Below, piece after piece: positions 40,615 to 49,439 of a stretch of 53,732 bases of DNA. A program made the translations under genes and the position numbers. Positions within the stretch are counted from its first letter, which is position 1; every line of letters starts with the position of its first letter. Below the pieces are notes generated by a model. It saw nothing but the letters and a program-made list of their open reading frames with translations. It did not search any database and was not told the origin of the DNA. The stretch comes from Candidatus Polarisedimenticolia bacterium (GTDB lineage: Bacteria > Acidobacteriota > Polarisedimenticolia > Gp22-AA2 > AA152): contig DASYRE010000017.1 in assembly GCA_036004685.1 (NCBI GenBank), forward strand, positions 1 through 53,732, read 5' to 3'.

Positions 40615-42834
40615 TCAGGGGGCGGAGGCCGACCCCGTCGCCAGCGCCGTCGCGCGGCCGAGAGCGGCCGACGCCGCCGCCAGGCGCTGGGCGATCTTTC
40701 CGGCCTCCTTGTCCCACGTCGCCCGGTCGTGCTCCTTGATCGCCAGCGTCAGCCCCGGGAAAGGCCACGAAGCGTAGCCCGTCGTCAGCCCCGGAGCGTA
40801 AAGCACGTGCCGGTACCAGGGACGGCCGGAGAGCCCTTCGGGCGCCAGGAACTGCCGCTCGACCTCCACCACGGCGTCGTTCAGCCGGGCCAGGGCCGCC
40901 GGCGCGGGACGGCTCCCGCCGGGAAGCCCGTCCAGCGCCGCATCGAGGGCCTCCGCGGACCGCCGGAAGGCTTGCAGCGCGGAGAGGATTGGCTGGAAAT
41001 CGGCGGCCAGAGGCGGCTTTTCGGGAGGCTTCTCCGCGCCGGCCGCTTTCCGGCGCTCGAGGATCGCCTGGCGGCGCAGCGCGTCGAGCTGATCGGCAAG
41101 CGCCTCGGCGTAGGGGACGTAACGGAGCGGCACGACGTCGGCCGAGCCGAGCCGCATCGCGAGCAGCCCGAACAGCCTGGCGGCGACCGCGTGATAGAGG
41201 AAATCGGGATCGCCGAAGTGCTTCATCCAGAAAAAATTGTCCAGCGTCGAGTGATAGACGCCGTACCGGCCGTTGAAGCTGAAATTCAGCGAAGCGATGC
41301 CGAGGTGATCGAGAAACACGGTGTAATCGGATCCCGATCCGAGGGGCCCCAGCGCCGGCTCGAATGACCTCTCCGGCTCCGAAGGGCAGATCGGCTCCTC
41401 GCCGTTCCACTCGTCCCGCCGCTTGGAACGCCACAGCTGCCCGACGCTCTTCCCCCGTGCCGGATCGGGGAGATCGTCCGCCGCCTCCATCAGCAGGTTT
41501 CTCAGGGAGGGAATCCCGTCAACCTCGAGATCGGGACCGGTGACGGAGCTGTCGAGATTGACGTAGGCGACGGCGTTGCGGGAAAGTTCGGCCGCCAGCC
41601 CCTCTCCCCATTCGGTGGAACCGACCAGACCGTATTCCTCGGCGTCCCAGGAGGCGAGGAGGATGGTCCGCCGCGGCTTCCACCCCGCCTTGAGGGCGGC
41701 GCCGAGGCCGCGGGCCGTCTCGAGAAAGGAGGCGGTCCCCGAGTTCGGATCGACCGCCCCGTAGGTCCAGGCATCGCGGTGGTTGCCGAGGATGACCCAG
41801 CGATCGGGCTCGGCGGACCCCCGGATCCGGCCGAGGACGTTCCAGATGGGGCGCACCGCGTAGTCCATCTCCACGTCGATCTCGATCTTGGCCGGTCCCG
41901 GGCCGAGGTGGTAGGCGAACGGCAGCCCTCCCTGCCATTCCCCGGGGACGCCGGGTCCCGCGATGACCCTCAGGATCTTCTCCGCCTGGCCATAGGAGAG
42001 AGGCAGCGAAGGGATCTTCGGAATCCCCTCCAGCTTCTCGCGGGGGATGCGCTTGGCGGAGGGCGAGGAGGCGTAGCCGGGGGTCTGCGGATCTCCGGGA
42101 CCGAGGCTCAGGAATTGCACCGATCCCCGCTGGATGCCGGAGGGGGGACGCATCGGGCCGTCCGGATAGACGTCCCCCTTCATGTAGCCGTCATCGGCGG
42201 GATCGGAATAGATGATGACTCCCGCGGCCCCCCGCATCTGGGCCTCGCGCACCTTCAGACCGCGGAAAACCTGCCCGTAGCGCACCAGGACGATCCGCCG
42301 CTTCACCGAGACTCCCATCTCCTCCAGCTTCTTGAAGTCCTCGTCCCGGCCATAGTTGGCGTAGACCACCTGTCCCGCGGCCTTGCCGGAGGCGCCGTAG
42401 CCGTGGAACGCGGGGAAGGCGTCGCGGCTGTAGGAGTCCTTGTCCCGCGGACTCCCTTCCTCGAAGAGGGAGAGCTCCTGCGGGGCCGGCTCGAGCAAGC
42501 GGAGCGCCACGCGCTTCGGATAGTTGAGCAGGACGGGATAGGTCGCGACTTCGACGTCGAAGCCGTACTCCTTCAGCCGGTCGCGGACCAGCTCCGAGAG
42601 CGCCCGGTCGTTCTCCGTTCCGGCCACGTGCGGCTCCTCGGTGAGCTGGCTCAGCCAGCGCTCCGCTTGCGCGGGCGTCGGCGTGGAGAGAAAAGCCTCC
42701 TCGGCGCGGAGCTGGGAAGCCTGCGAGGCGGGAAAAAACCCGAGACGCTTCCGGGTTTCCGTCGCGGCCCGTCCGAAAGCGACCGCCATCAGGAGGCAGG
42801 AGAGGAGCAGGACGCGGCACGAACGCTTCGGCAT
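40615..42834 (-). CDS. Exported M28 metallopeptidase (glutamate carboxypeptidase II-like)
   Basis: 739 residues from ATG 42834 with a GGAG site; the frame is open upstream but this start gives a signal peptide (KRSCRVLLLSCLLMAVAFGRA, in part). Domain order follows PSMA/GCPII: a PA domain (VVYANYGRDEDF, RGAAGVIIYSDPADDGY), the M28 catalytic domain and a helical dimerisation domain. Two-zinc ligands can be seen in GNHRDAW, DPNSGTAS, WDAEEYGLVGSTEW, NLDSSVTG and the final His in YHSTLDNFFW. It should trim C-terminal residues from peptides in the periplasm. It fits with the M1, M16 and PLP enzymes as peptide catabolism genes. Confidence 0.93.
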   Translation of the reverse strand: MPKRSCRVLLLSCLLMAVAFGRAATETRKRLGFFPASQASQLRAEEAFLSTPTPAQAERWLSQLTEEPHVAGTENDRALSELVRDRLKEYGFDVEVATYPVLLNYPKRVALRLLEPAPQELSLFEEGSPRDKDSYSRDAFPAFHGYGASGKAAGQVVYANYGRDEDFKKLEEMGVSVKRRIVLVRYGQVFRGLKVREAQMRGAAGVIIYSDPADDGYMKGDVYPDGPMRPPSGIQRGSVQFLSLGPGDPQTPGYASSPSAKRIPREKLEGIPKIPSLPLSYGQAEKILRVIAGPGVPGEWQGGLPFAYHLGPGPAKIEIDVEMDYAVRPIWNVLGRIRGSAEPDRWVILGNHRDAWTYGAVDPNSGTASFLETARGLGAALKAGWKPRRTILLASWDAEEYGLVGSTEWGEGLAAELSRNAVAYVNLDSSVTGPDLEVDGIPSLRNLLMEAADDLPDPARGKSVGQLWRSKRRDEWNGEEPICPSEPERSFEPALGPLGSGSDYTVFLDHLGIASLNFSFNGRYGVYHSTLDNFFWMKHFGDPDFLYHAVAARLFGLLAMRLGSADVVPLRYVPYAEALADQLDALRRQAILERRKAAGAEKPPEKPPLAADFQPILSALQAFRRSAEALDAALDGLPGGSRPAPAALARLNDAVVEVERQFLAPEGLSGRPWYRHVLYAPGLTTGYASWPFPGLTLAIKEHDRATWDKEAGKIAQRLAAASAALGRATALATGSASAP

Positions 42835-43043
42835 GAGGTCTCCGCGAAATATGGAAGAAAACAGACGAGTTTGGGCTCGCGACTCCGGCTTGGACCCGGC
42901 GGCTGAGACCCGGCCGCGGGTCAAGCCGGTCTCTTGTGGCGCGAAGCCCGAAACAGGATTGCTAGCCTCTCCTGGGGCGCGCGCGCTGTCAAGGGGCCCG
43001 GGCGGCGGCGCTCCGGGAGAATCACGCGGACCGCGCGACGCGA

Positions 43044-43052
43044 TGGTAGAAT
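43044..43052 (+). promoter_or_regulatory. Extended -10 just before the PLP decarboxylase start
   Basis: TGGTAGAAT (TGn plus TAGAAT). The start point would fall at about 43059, within a few bases of ATG 43061, so the mRNA could be leaderless. Confidence 0.4.
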
Positions 43053-43060
43053 GCGCGCCT

Positions 43061-44482
43061 ATGCCCGTCCCGGACGATCCCGCGTGGCCCCTGGAGCCCG
43101 CTCCCGAAGCGCTGCGCCAGCTCATCGACGCGTGCGCGGCCTTCGTCGTGGAGCACGTGGAGTCGCTTCCGGCGCAGCCGTCCTTCGACGTCGACGGCGC
43201 GGCGGATGTCGCGGCCTCCTTTCGGGAGCCTGTCCCCGAGGCCGGGCACCGGATTAGCACGATCCTGGGCCGGCTCCGTCCCGCGGTCGCCAAGACCTTC
43301 ACCACCGCCGGACCGGGATATCTCGCCTTCATCCCCGGCGGGGGAATCGTCGCCGCCGGCCTGGCCGATTTCATCGCCTGCGCGGTGAACCGCTTCGTCG
43401 GCGTCGCGGCCGCCGCTCCGGCGCTGGCCCAGATCGAAGCCACCGTCGTCGGGTGGCTGTCCTCGCTGATGGGATACCCGCCGGATGCCGCGGGGATCCT
43501 CACCTCGGGGGGCTCGATCTCGAACCTGACCGCCGTGGCCACGGCAAGGATCGCCAAGCTTCCGGAAGACTTCCTGTCGGGGACCCTCTACTTCTCCGAG
43601 GAGACGCACCTGTCGCTGGTGAAGGCGGCGCGAATCGCCGGATTCTCGGAGCGCAACCTGCGCTGGATTCCGGTCGACGAGCGCTTCCGGCTGGTTCCGG
43701 AGCGCCTCGAGGAGGAGATCCGAGCCGATCGATCCCGCGGCCTGCGCCCCTTCTTCGTCGTCGCGAACGTCGGGACGACCAACACGGGCGCGGTCGATCC
43801 GATTCCCGACATCCTGGAGATCGCCCGCCGGCACGACCTCTGGGTCCACGCCGACGCCGCCTACGGCGGCTTCTTCCGGCTGGTGCCGGGAGGCGAGAAG
43901 CTCATGCCGGGGATCGAACGGTGCGATTCGATCACCCTGGATCCGCACAAAGGGCTCTTCCTTCCATACGGCACCGGCTGCCTTTTGGTTCAGGATCCGC
44001 AGGCTCTGCGGAGGGCGCATCAGGGCGCGGCCGGGTACCTCCAGGACGTCGCCGCGGCGCTCGGGCAGGTGAACTTCACCGACATCTCGCCGGAGCTGTC
44101 GCGGGACTTCCGGGGACTGAGGGTGTGGCTTCCGATCCAGCTGCACGGCCTGAGCGCGTTTCGCGAGCAGCTCCAGGAGAAGCTCGAGCTCACGCAATGG
44201 GCCGGCCGCGAGCTGCGCGACGATCCCCTGTTCCACGTCCTCGACGAGCCGCAGCTCTCCATCGTCGCCTTCACCGCCGCCCCGCGCCGGGGGGATCCCG
44301 ACGCCATCGGGGCCGAGATCCTGCGGCGCGTCAACGCGCGGAAGCGGGTGTTCCTTTCCAGCACGACGCTGGGGGGACGCTACGTGCTGCGCCTGTGCGT
44401 CCTGAGCTTCCGCACGCATCTCGAGCGGGTGAAGGACGCGGTGACGGGGCTGAAGGAGGAGGCGAGAAGAGTGGAGGCTTGA
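43061..44482 (+). CDS. PLP-dependent group II amino-acid decarboxylase
   Basis: 473 residues from ATG 43061; ATG 43043 is possible. Group II (aromatic-L-amino-acid/glutamate-type) features: GGSISNLTAVATAR (phosphate binding), HLSLVKAARIAG (His stacking on the cofactor ring), TTNTGAVDPI, HADAAYGGF (Asp to the pyridine N) and DPHKGLFLPYGTG with the Schiff-base Lys. The flexible loop and C-terminal domain are complete. The substrate cannot be assigned; aromatic amino acids or diaminobutyrate are candidates. Next to peptidases on both sides. Confidence 0.92.
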   Translation: MPVPDDPAWPLEPAPEALRQLIDACAAFVVEHVESLPAQPSFDVDGAADVAASFREPVPEAGHRISTILGRLRPAVAKTFTTAGPGYLAFIPGGGIVAAGLADFIACAVNRFVGVAAAAPALAQIEATVVGWLSSLMGYPPDAAGILTSGGSISNLTAVATARIAKLPEDFLSGTLYFSEETHLSLVKAARIAGFSERNLRWIPVDERFRLVPERLEEEIRADRSRGLRPFFVVANVGTTNTGAVDPIPDILEIARRHDLWVHADAAYGGFFRLVPGGEKLMPGIERCDSITLDPHKGLFLPYGTGCLLVQDPQALRRAHQGAAGYLQDVAAALGQVNFTDISPELSRDFRGLRVWLPIQLHGLSAFREQLQEKLELTQWAGRELRDDPLFHVLDEPQLSIVAFTAAPRRGDPDAIGAEILRRVNARKRVFLSSTTLGGRYVLRLCVLSFRTHLERVKDAVTGLKEEARRVEA

Positions 44483-44880
44483 AGAACGAAAAGACCCGGA
44501 AGCTGCTTCGGCGCGTCGCGCCGCCTCGGATGACCAGTCCGGGGACTTCCGGGTTCGGTCGCCTGCCGGTATTCCCGAAGCGGGATCCAGCTATGGCTTG
44601 ATGCAGGCCCGCCTAAGGTACAGGCACCTCACGGGTCTCAGATTTGATACTAGGTAAGCTCACTGGACCACCTCCTTCCTCGTGTTCCGCGAATATACTC
44701 CCGCCCCCTGCCTCCGGCAAGGAAAAATCGTTGGTCGGCCCGGCGCGAGCGCCCTTGAGCTGGCCGCCCCGCCTGGCGTTTCCCTCAGACTGCCGCCTTG
44801 ACACCCCGCGGGAGCGGGTGGTAGCTTGCGCCGTTTCGCAACTCAGAGGCCCGGCGCTCTCCGACCTTCGGGAGATCTCC
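44483..44880 (+). other. Intergenic region before the M1 aminopeptidase gene
   Basis: About 400 bases with no convincing gene. At 44663-44677 CTGGACCACCTCCTT is one base away from the 3' end of 16S rRNA (CTGGATCACCTCCTT) and is preceded by ACTAGGTAAGC, which resembles the 16S ACAAGGTAGC block. On the opposite strand the same stretch is a perfect Shine-Dalgarno (AAGGAGGTGG). The promoter of the downstream gene lies at 44798-44827. Confidence 0.4.
44798..44827 (+). promoter_or_regulatory. Promoter of the M1 aminopeptidase gene
   Basis: TTGACA (44798-44803), exact consensus, 18-base spacer, TAGCTT (44822-44827). A start point near 44834 supports the TTG at 44881 as the start rather than codons upstream. 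Confidence 0.55.
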
Positions 44881-47514
44881 TTGAAACGAACCGGCCGCTC
44901 CGGGAAAACCCGGGCGACGTCGCCGCGCTCGATCCTCGCCCGGAGCGCGCTTCTCGCGGCCCTGGCTCTGTCGTCCCGGCCGGCGCTGGCCCAGAGCCTG
45001 GCGGGCGAGAAGCACCCGCGGTGGGACGAGCCGGGCATCTTCCGCCACTACCCGCGGGATCGCTCGATCGACGTCAAGCACATGGTCCTGGCCCTTTCCT
45101 TCGATGGGCCGAAGGGATGGGTCGGGGGCGACGTGACCTTCACCCTGTCGCCTCTCGCGGAGCCTCTGAGCACCGTGGCCCTCGACAGCGCGGACCTGCG
45201 CGTCAGCAAGGTTGCGTCTCCGGGGGCGCCCCTCGGCTTTCGATTGTCGGGAGAGCAGCTTCTCGTCGACCTGGGGAGGAGCGTGCCGCCCGGAGAGGAG
45301 GTGACCTTCACGGTGTCGTACGAGGCGAACCCCCGCCGCGGGCTTTTCTTCGTGGGGCCCGATCGCGCGTATCCCGAGAAGCCGCGCCTGATCTACTCGC
45401 AGGGCGAGGGGGAGGAAAACCACTGGTGGTTTCCCTGCTACGATTCCCCCAACGATCGCGCGACCTTCGAGCAATTCCTCACAGTGGCCGAGCCGCTCAC
45501 CGCTCTCGGGAACGGGCGGCTCGTCGACGTGAAGGCGGGCCCGGGAGGAAAAAGGACCTTCCACTTCAAGCAGGAGGTCGCGGCGCCTTCCTACCTGATC
45601 TCCGTGGCGATCGGCGATTTCGACATCGTGCGGCAGGATTACGAGGGAATCCCGGTCGAGTACTACGTCCCCCGCGGCACGCCCCGCGAGGCGGTCCTGC
45701 ACTCCTTCGGAGAGACCCCGGCCATGATGAAGTTCTTCTCCGAGAAGATCGGCGTCCGGTACCCGTACGCCAAGTACGCGCAGAGCGCGATCGTCGACTT
45801 CATCTACGGCGGCATGGAGAACATCAGCGCCACGACGCAGACGTTCGAGACGATCCACCCGGCGGAAGTGGAGAAAGAGGCGTCCAGCCGCGGCCTGGTG
45901 GCCCACGAGCTGGCGCATCAGTGGTGGGGGGATCTCCTGACGTGCCGGGACTGGGCACACGCCTGGCTGAACGAAGGCTTCGCCACCTACTTCGAGAATC
46001 TCTACCAGGAGCAGCGCGCCGGCCGGGAGGAGTTCGAATACGAGATGCTCCAGGACGCGCGGGCCTACCTGAAGGAGGATTCGGAGGAGTATCGCCGCCC
46101 GATCGTCCAGCCGGTCTACGCGGACGGCATGGATCTCTTCGACAGCCATCTCTACCCCAAGGGGGGATGGAGCCTGCACATGCTCCGCGGCATCGTGGGC
46201 GACGACCTTTTCTGGAAGGCGATACACCGCTACGCGGAGGAGCACCGCGACGGCCTGGTCGTCACGGACGATCTCCGGCGGGCGTTCGAGAGCGTCACGG
46301 GACAGAGTCTGGTCTGGTTCTTCGAGGAATGGTTCGATCACGGCGGGCATCCCGAGTACGCCCTCCGTCAGGAATGGGACGGACCGCAGAAGGCGATCCG
46401 CCTGACGGTGGAGCAGAAGCAGCAGGTGGACGACGTGACGCCCCTTTTCCGGATGCCGGTGAGAATCGAATTCATCGGGAAGGAGCAGACGCGGGAGTTC
46501 ACGGTCACGGTGGCGCGGGCGACGGAGGAGTTCTCCTTTCCGTTTCCCGAGCCGCCCCGGATGACCCGCTTCGACGCCGGGGCGCGCATCCTGAAGACGC
46601 TCGAATTCGAGCGATCCCTGGAAGAGCTGAAGTACCAGCTCGAGCACGATCCCGACGTGGCCGGACGGACTTGGGCGGCGGAGCAGCTCGGCTCGCGAAC
46701 CCTGGACGCGTCCGCCGCGCTGGGGCTCGCGGCGCGGCTGGAGCGGGAGGAATTCTGGGGCGTGCGGGCCGAGATCGCCAAGAGCCTCGGGAAGATCCGG
46801 CTTCCGCAGGCGCGCGACGCGCTGGTCCGGGCCTTGAGGGACGCCGACACCCGGGTGCGGGCGAGCGCCCTGGACGCCCTGGGGCGTTTCCGGGAGGATG
46901 CGTCCGCCGCCGCCGCGATCCGCTCCGCCTTCCGGCGGGAAACGAATCCCTTCGTGCGCTCCGCGGCGGCGAAAGCCTATTCCACCGGCCGCGCGCCGGA
47001 CGCCTTCGCGCTGCTCAAGGAGGCCGCGGCCATCCCGTCCTACAAGGACGTGATCGCGGTCGGGGCCTACGAGGGGATGCAGGAGCTGGGGGATCCGCGC
47101 GCCCTGCCGCTCCTGGAGCAGGGCGCCCGCTACGGCCGCCCCCGGCGGCAGCGGGAGGCCGCGATCCGGGCGCTCGGAAAATTGGCGCGCGGCGAGGCGC
47201 AGCGCGACGTGGGCGATTTCCTGATGCCGCTCCTGCAGGATCCGTGGATATTCGCCCGGGACGCCGCGATCCAGGCGCTGGGCGACGCGCGGGAGGAGCG
47301 GGCGGTTCCGGCGCTCGCGGACGCGGCGCGCGGCGAGATCGATCCGCGCCTGCGCCGGCACGCCCGCAAGGCGGTCGCGGCGATCCGGAGCGCCAAAGCC
47401 GGGACCGCCTTGGAGGACTTGCGAGCGAGGATCGAGCAGCTCAAGGAGACGACCGAAAGCCTGCGCGAGCGGATGAACCGGCTCGAGGGAGAGAAAGGGA
47501 AGAGCCTGCCGTGA
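44881..47514 (+). CDS. M1-family aminopeptidase with C-terminal HEAT repeats
   Basis: 877 residues from TTG 44881 with GGGAG six bases upstream; this start places a signal peptide (RSILARSALLAALALSSRPALA, in part) at the front, so export is expected. The M1 exopeptidase motif is GGMEN, and the zinc site is HELAH (342-346) with the third ligand Glu365 in LNEGF, the exact HEXXH-X18-E spacing. From about residue 590 the chain becomes HEAT repeats (AALGLAARLEREEFWGVRAEIA in part, ARDALVRALRDADTRVRA) and ends in a short coiled coil. It removes N-terminal residues from peptides; the HEAT part may hold substrates or partners. Confidence 0.93.
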   Translation: MKRTGRSGKTRATSPRSILARSALLAALALSSRPALAQSLAGEKHPRWDEPGIFRHYPRDRSIDVKHMVLALSFDGPKGWVGGDVTFTLSPLAEPLSTVALDSADLRVSKVASPGAPLGFRLSGEQLLVDLGRSVPPGEEVTFTVSYEANPRRGLFFVGPDRAYPEKPRLIYSQGEGEENHWWFPCYDSPNDRATFEQFLTVAEPLTALGNGRLVDVKAGPGGKRTFHFKQEVAAPSYLISVAIGDFDIVRQDYEGIPVEYYVPRGTPREAVLHSFGETPAMMKFFSEKIGVRYPYAKYAQSAIVDFIYGGMENISATTQTFETIHPAEVEKEASSRGLVAHELAHQWWGDLLTCRDWAHAWLNEGFATYFENLYQEQRAGREEFEYEMLQDARAYLKEDSEEYRRPIVQPVYADGMDLFDSHLYPKGGWSLHMLRGIVGDDLFWKAIHRYAEEHRDGLVVTDDLRRAFESVTGQSLVWFFEEWFDHGGHPEYALRQEWDGPQKAIRLTVEQKQQVDDVTPLFRMPVRIEFIGKEQTREFTVTVARATEEFSFPFPEPPRMTRFDAGARILKTLEFERSLEELKYQLEHDPDVAGRTWAAEQLGSRTLDASAALGLAARLEREEFWGVRAEIAKSLGKIRLPQARDALVRALRDADTRVRASALDALGRFREDASAAAAIRSAFRRETNPFVRSAAAKAYSTGRAPDAFALLKEAAAIPSYKDVIAVGAYEGMQELGDPRALPLLEQGARYGRPRRQREAAIRALGKLARGEAQRDVGDFLMPLLQDPWIFARDAAIQALGDAREERAVPALADAARGEIDPRLRRHARKAVAAIRSAKAGTALEDLRARIEQLKETTESLRERMNRLEGEKGKSLP

Positions 47515-47532
47515 GCGGGCGCGCCGGGGGGG

Positions 47533-48282
47533 TCAACGAGGGGGATGGTACCAGTATTCCCGGGCGAACCGGTCGATCTTCTCGGGGGAGAAGAAATACC
47601 ACCAGAAACTCCGGGCGATCAGCGTGAAGTAGTGCCAGTCGCCGTGGCTGTCGAACTTCCGCGCCGAGGCAATCGCTTTGGCGGCCGTCGCCCGCACCAG
47701 ACCCTGTCGCCGCCGCTTTCCCAGGCGCCGGAGCTTGAGCAGGAAGCGGACGTCTTCGGCGTACAGCATGTCCTCGTCGTACCCGCCGACGGTCTCGAAG
47801 TCCTCCTTCCGGCAAAATACGACCCCCGTGTCCATGCGGGTGGTCCAGACCAGGATCATCAGCACGGCGTAGATGCCCGCGATTCCCGGCGACATTCGCT
47901 CCATCGTCGCGCCCGTCGCTCCGCCGACCGCTTCCGGCGAGGCGAGGGCCCGCTCGATCGCGCCGAACGTGTCGGGATGGATCCTGAAGTCGGCGTCCAC
48001 GAAGGCGAGAATCTCCCCCCGCGCGACGGCGGCGCCGCCGTTGCGGGCGGCGCCGATGACGCGCTTCTCCACGCGGGCGACCCGACACCCCCGCCGGCGG
48101 GCCACTTCCGCGGTGCGGTCGCTCGAATCGTTGTCGGCGACGATCACCTCCACGCCCTCCGCGCCCGCGGCGTACCGCGCGCGGGCCGCGTCGACGGTGT
48201 CGAGAAGTCGCGGCAGGTAGGTCTCCTCGTTGTAAGCGGGGATGATGAGCGAAACGCGCGGGCGGCCGGGAAACGCGTTCAT
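47533..48282 (-). CDS. Family 2 glycosyltransferase
   Basis: 249 residues from ATG 48282, overlapping the end of the ExbBD gene in ATGA. GT-A fold motifs: SLIIPAYNEETYLPRLLDTV, VIVADNDSSDRTAEVA, FVDADFRIHPDTF (DxD) and DEDMLYAEDVRFLLKLRRLG, with an internal hydrophobic stretch (GIYAVLMILVW). It transfers sugar from a nucleotide donor, probably to an envelope lipid or glycan. The donor and acceptor are unknown. Its tail (FFSPEKIDRFAREYWYHPPR) is as in TIGR-type GT2 proteins of acidobacteria. Confidence 0.9.
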   Translation of the reverse strand: MNAFPGRPRVSLIIPAYNEETYLPRLLDTVDAARARYAAGAEGVEVIVADNDSSDRTAEVARRRGCRVARVEKRVIGAARNGGAAVARGEILAFVDADFRIHPDTFGAIERALASPEAVGGATGATMERMSPGIAGIYAVLMILVWTTRMDTGVVFCRKEDFETVGGYDEDMLYAEDVRFLLKLRRLGKRRRQGLVRATAAKAIASARKFDSHGDWHYFTLIARSFWWYFFSPEKIDRFAREYWYHPPR

Positions 48283-49421
48283 CACCGTCCTCCGGGACGG
48301 GCTGCCGCGGCGCCGCGGCTGACGATCGCGATCTTGTCGACGCCCGCCGCGCTCGCCTGATCCAGGATGCGGACCACCTGGGGATAATCCGCTCCCGGAT
48401 CCGCCTCGAAGAAGAGAGGCTCTCCGGCCTTCCCCTGGAACGCCGACTTCAAGGCGCTCTCCAAAGAGCCGGGAAGAACCTCGCGGTCGTTCAGGTAGAC
48501 CTGGTTGTCCGCCGTGACCCGCACGAAGACCCGATCCTTCTTTTCCTTCCCGGCCCCCGCTTCCGAGCGGACGACTTTGGAGATTCCGAGATCGAGCGCC
48601 GTCCGGGGGGGCGGCGTGATGACCATGAAGATGATCAGCAGCACCAGGACGACGTCCACCAGGGGGGTGACGTTGATCTCCGAGCGGATGGGAGTGGTGG
48701 AGATCCGCGCCCCTCCCGGAACGTGCCCGACTCCTTGCGCCAGGATGCGGCGGGTGGAGACGCCTCCCGGGGAAGCCAGCGCCTCGAGGAAGAAAGTCGA
48801 GAAGCGGCGGGCCCGGAACACGGCGAGATCGACCTTGTCGCTGATGAAGTTGTAGGCCCAGGTCGCGGGGATCGCCACGAAGAGTCCGAGGGCGGTGGTG
48901 ATGAGCGCCTCGGCGATCCCCAGGGAGACGCCCGCCAGGCCCCCGCCGATCTTTCCCAGCGAGTCGAAGGCCCGGATGATCCCCAGCACCGTGCCGAGCA
49001 GGCCGACGAAAGGGGCCGTCGCCGAGATCGTGCCGATGATGGGAAGGCCCCGGCGCAGGTCGAGGTTCAGCCGGGCGAGCTGCCGGTCGACGCTCCACCG
49101 GGCGAGCAGAAGGCGGCGGTTGATCTCCCATTCCGCCAGCCCGCCGGCCTCGAAGTCGATGCCGCTTTCGCGGACCATCTCCGATTCGGGACACATCGAG
49201 CAGCGCTCGGCCAGAGGGACGACCTCCGTGAGGATGCCGCTCTGCAGCGCCGCCTGGGCCAGGGGAACGAACCGATCGGTATCACGGCGGGCGATCCACA
49301 GCCCGGCGGTCCGCTCCACCACGATGGCGATCGACGCCAGCGACATCATCCCCAGGAGGAGAATCACCGCCTGCGCCGGGACGCCGAGGGTGGCCCAGAA
49401 TCGCATCAGCTCGGAGGACAC
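48282..49421 (-). CDS. ExbB-ExbD (TolQ-TolR) fusion protein
   Basis: 379 residues in one uninterrupted frame. Residues 1-213 are ExbB/TolQ-like: TM1 (15-36), a cytosolic loop with two Cys, TM2 (about 124-150, GTISATAPFVGLLGTVLGI) and TM3 (about 158-192, GIAEALITTALGLFVAIPA). A linker at about 214-246 follows. Residues 247-370 are ExbD/TolR-like: EINVTPLVDVVLVLLIIFMV with the essential membrane Asp256, then the periplasmic domain (VTADNQVYLNDREV, YPQVVRILDQA). In known systems these are separate proteins at about 5:2; a fusion enforces 1:1. No ATG, GTG or TTG is in frame at the junction. It energises TonB-dependent transport; tonB lies in the same cluster. Confidence 0.85.
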   Translation of the reverse strand: MSSELMRFWATLGVPAQAVILLLGMMSLASIAIVVERTAGLWIARRDTDRFVPLAQAALQSGILTEVVPLAERCSMCPESEMVRESGIDFEAGGLAEWEINRRLLLARWSVDRQLARLNLDLRRGLPIIGTISATAPFVGLLGTVLGIIRAFDSLGKIGGGLAGVSLGIAEALITTALGLFVAIPATWAYNFISDKVDLAVFRARRFSTFFLEALASPGGVSTRRILAQGVGHVPGGARISTTPIRSEINVTPLVDVVLVLLIIFMVITPPPRTALDLGISKVVRSEAGAGKEKKDRVFVRVTADNQVYLNDREVLPGSLESALKSAFQGKAGEPLFFEADPGADYPQVVRILDQASAAGVDKIAIVSRGAAAARPGGR

Positions 49422-49439
49422 GGGCCGCCGCTCCCTATC

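Noticed and set aside
48700-48790. Frameshift or missed stop joining separate exbB and exbD genes.
   Set aside because: The frame reads through without a stop and the linker shows no ribosome site with a start codon; a sequencing error cannot be excluded but nothing in the sequence suggests one.
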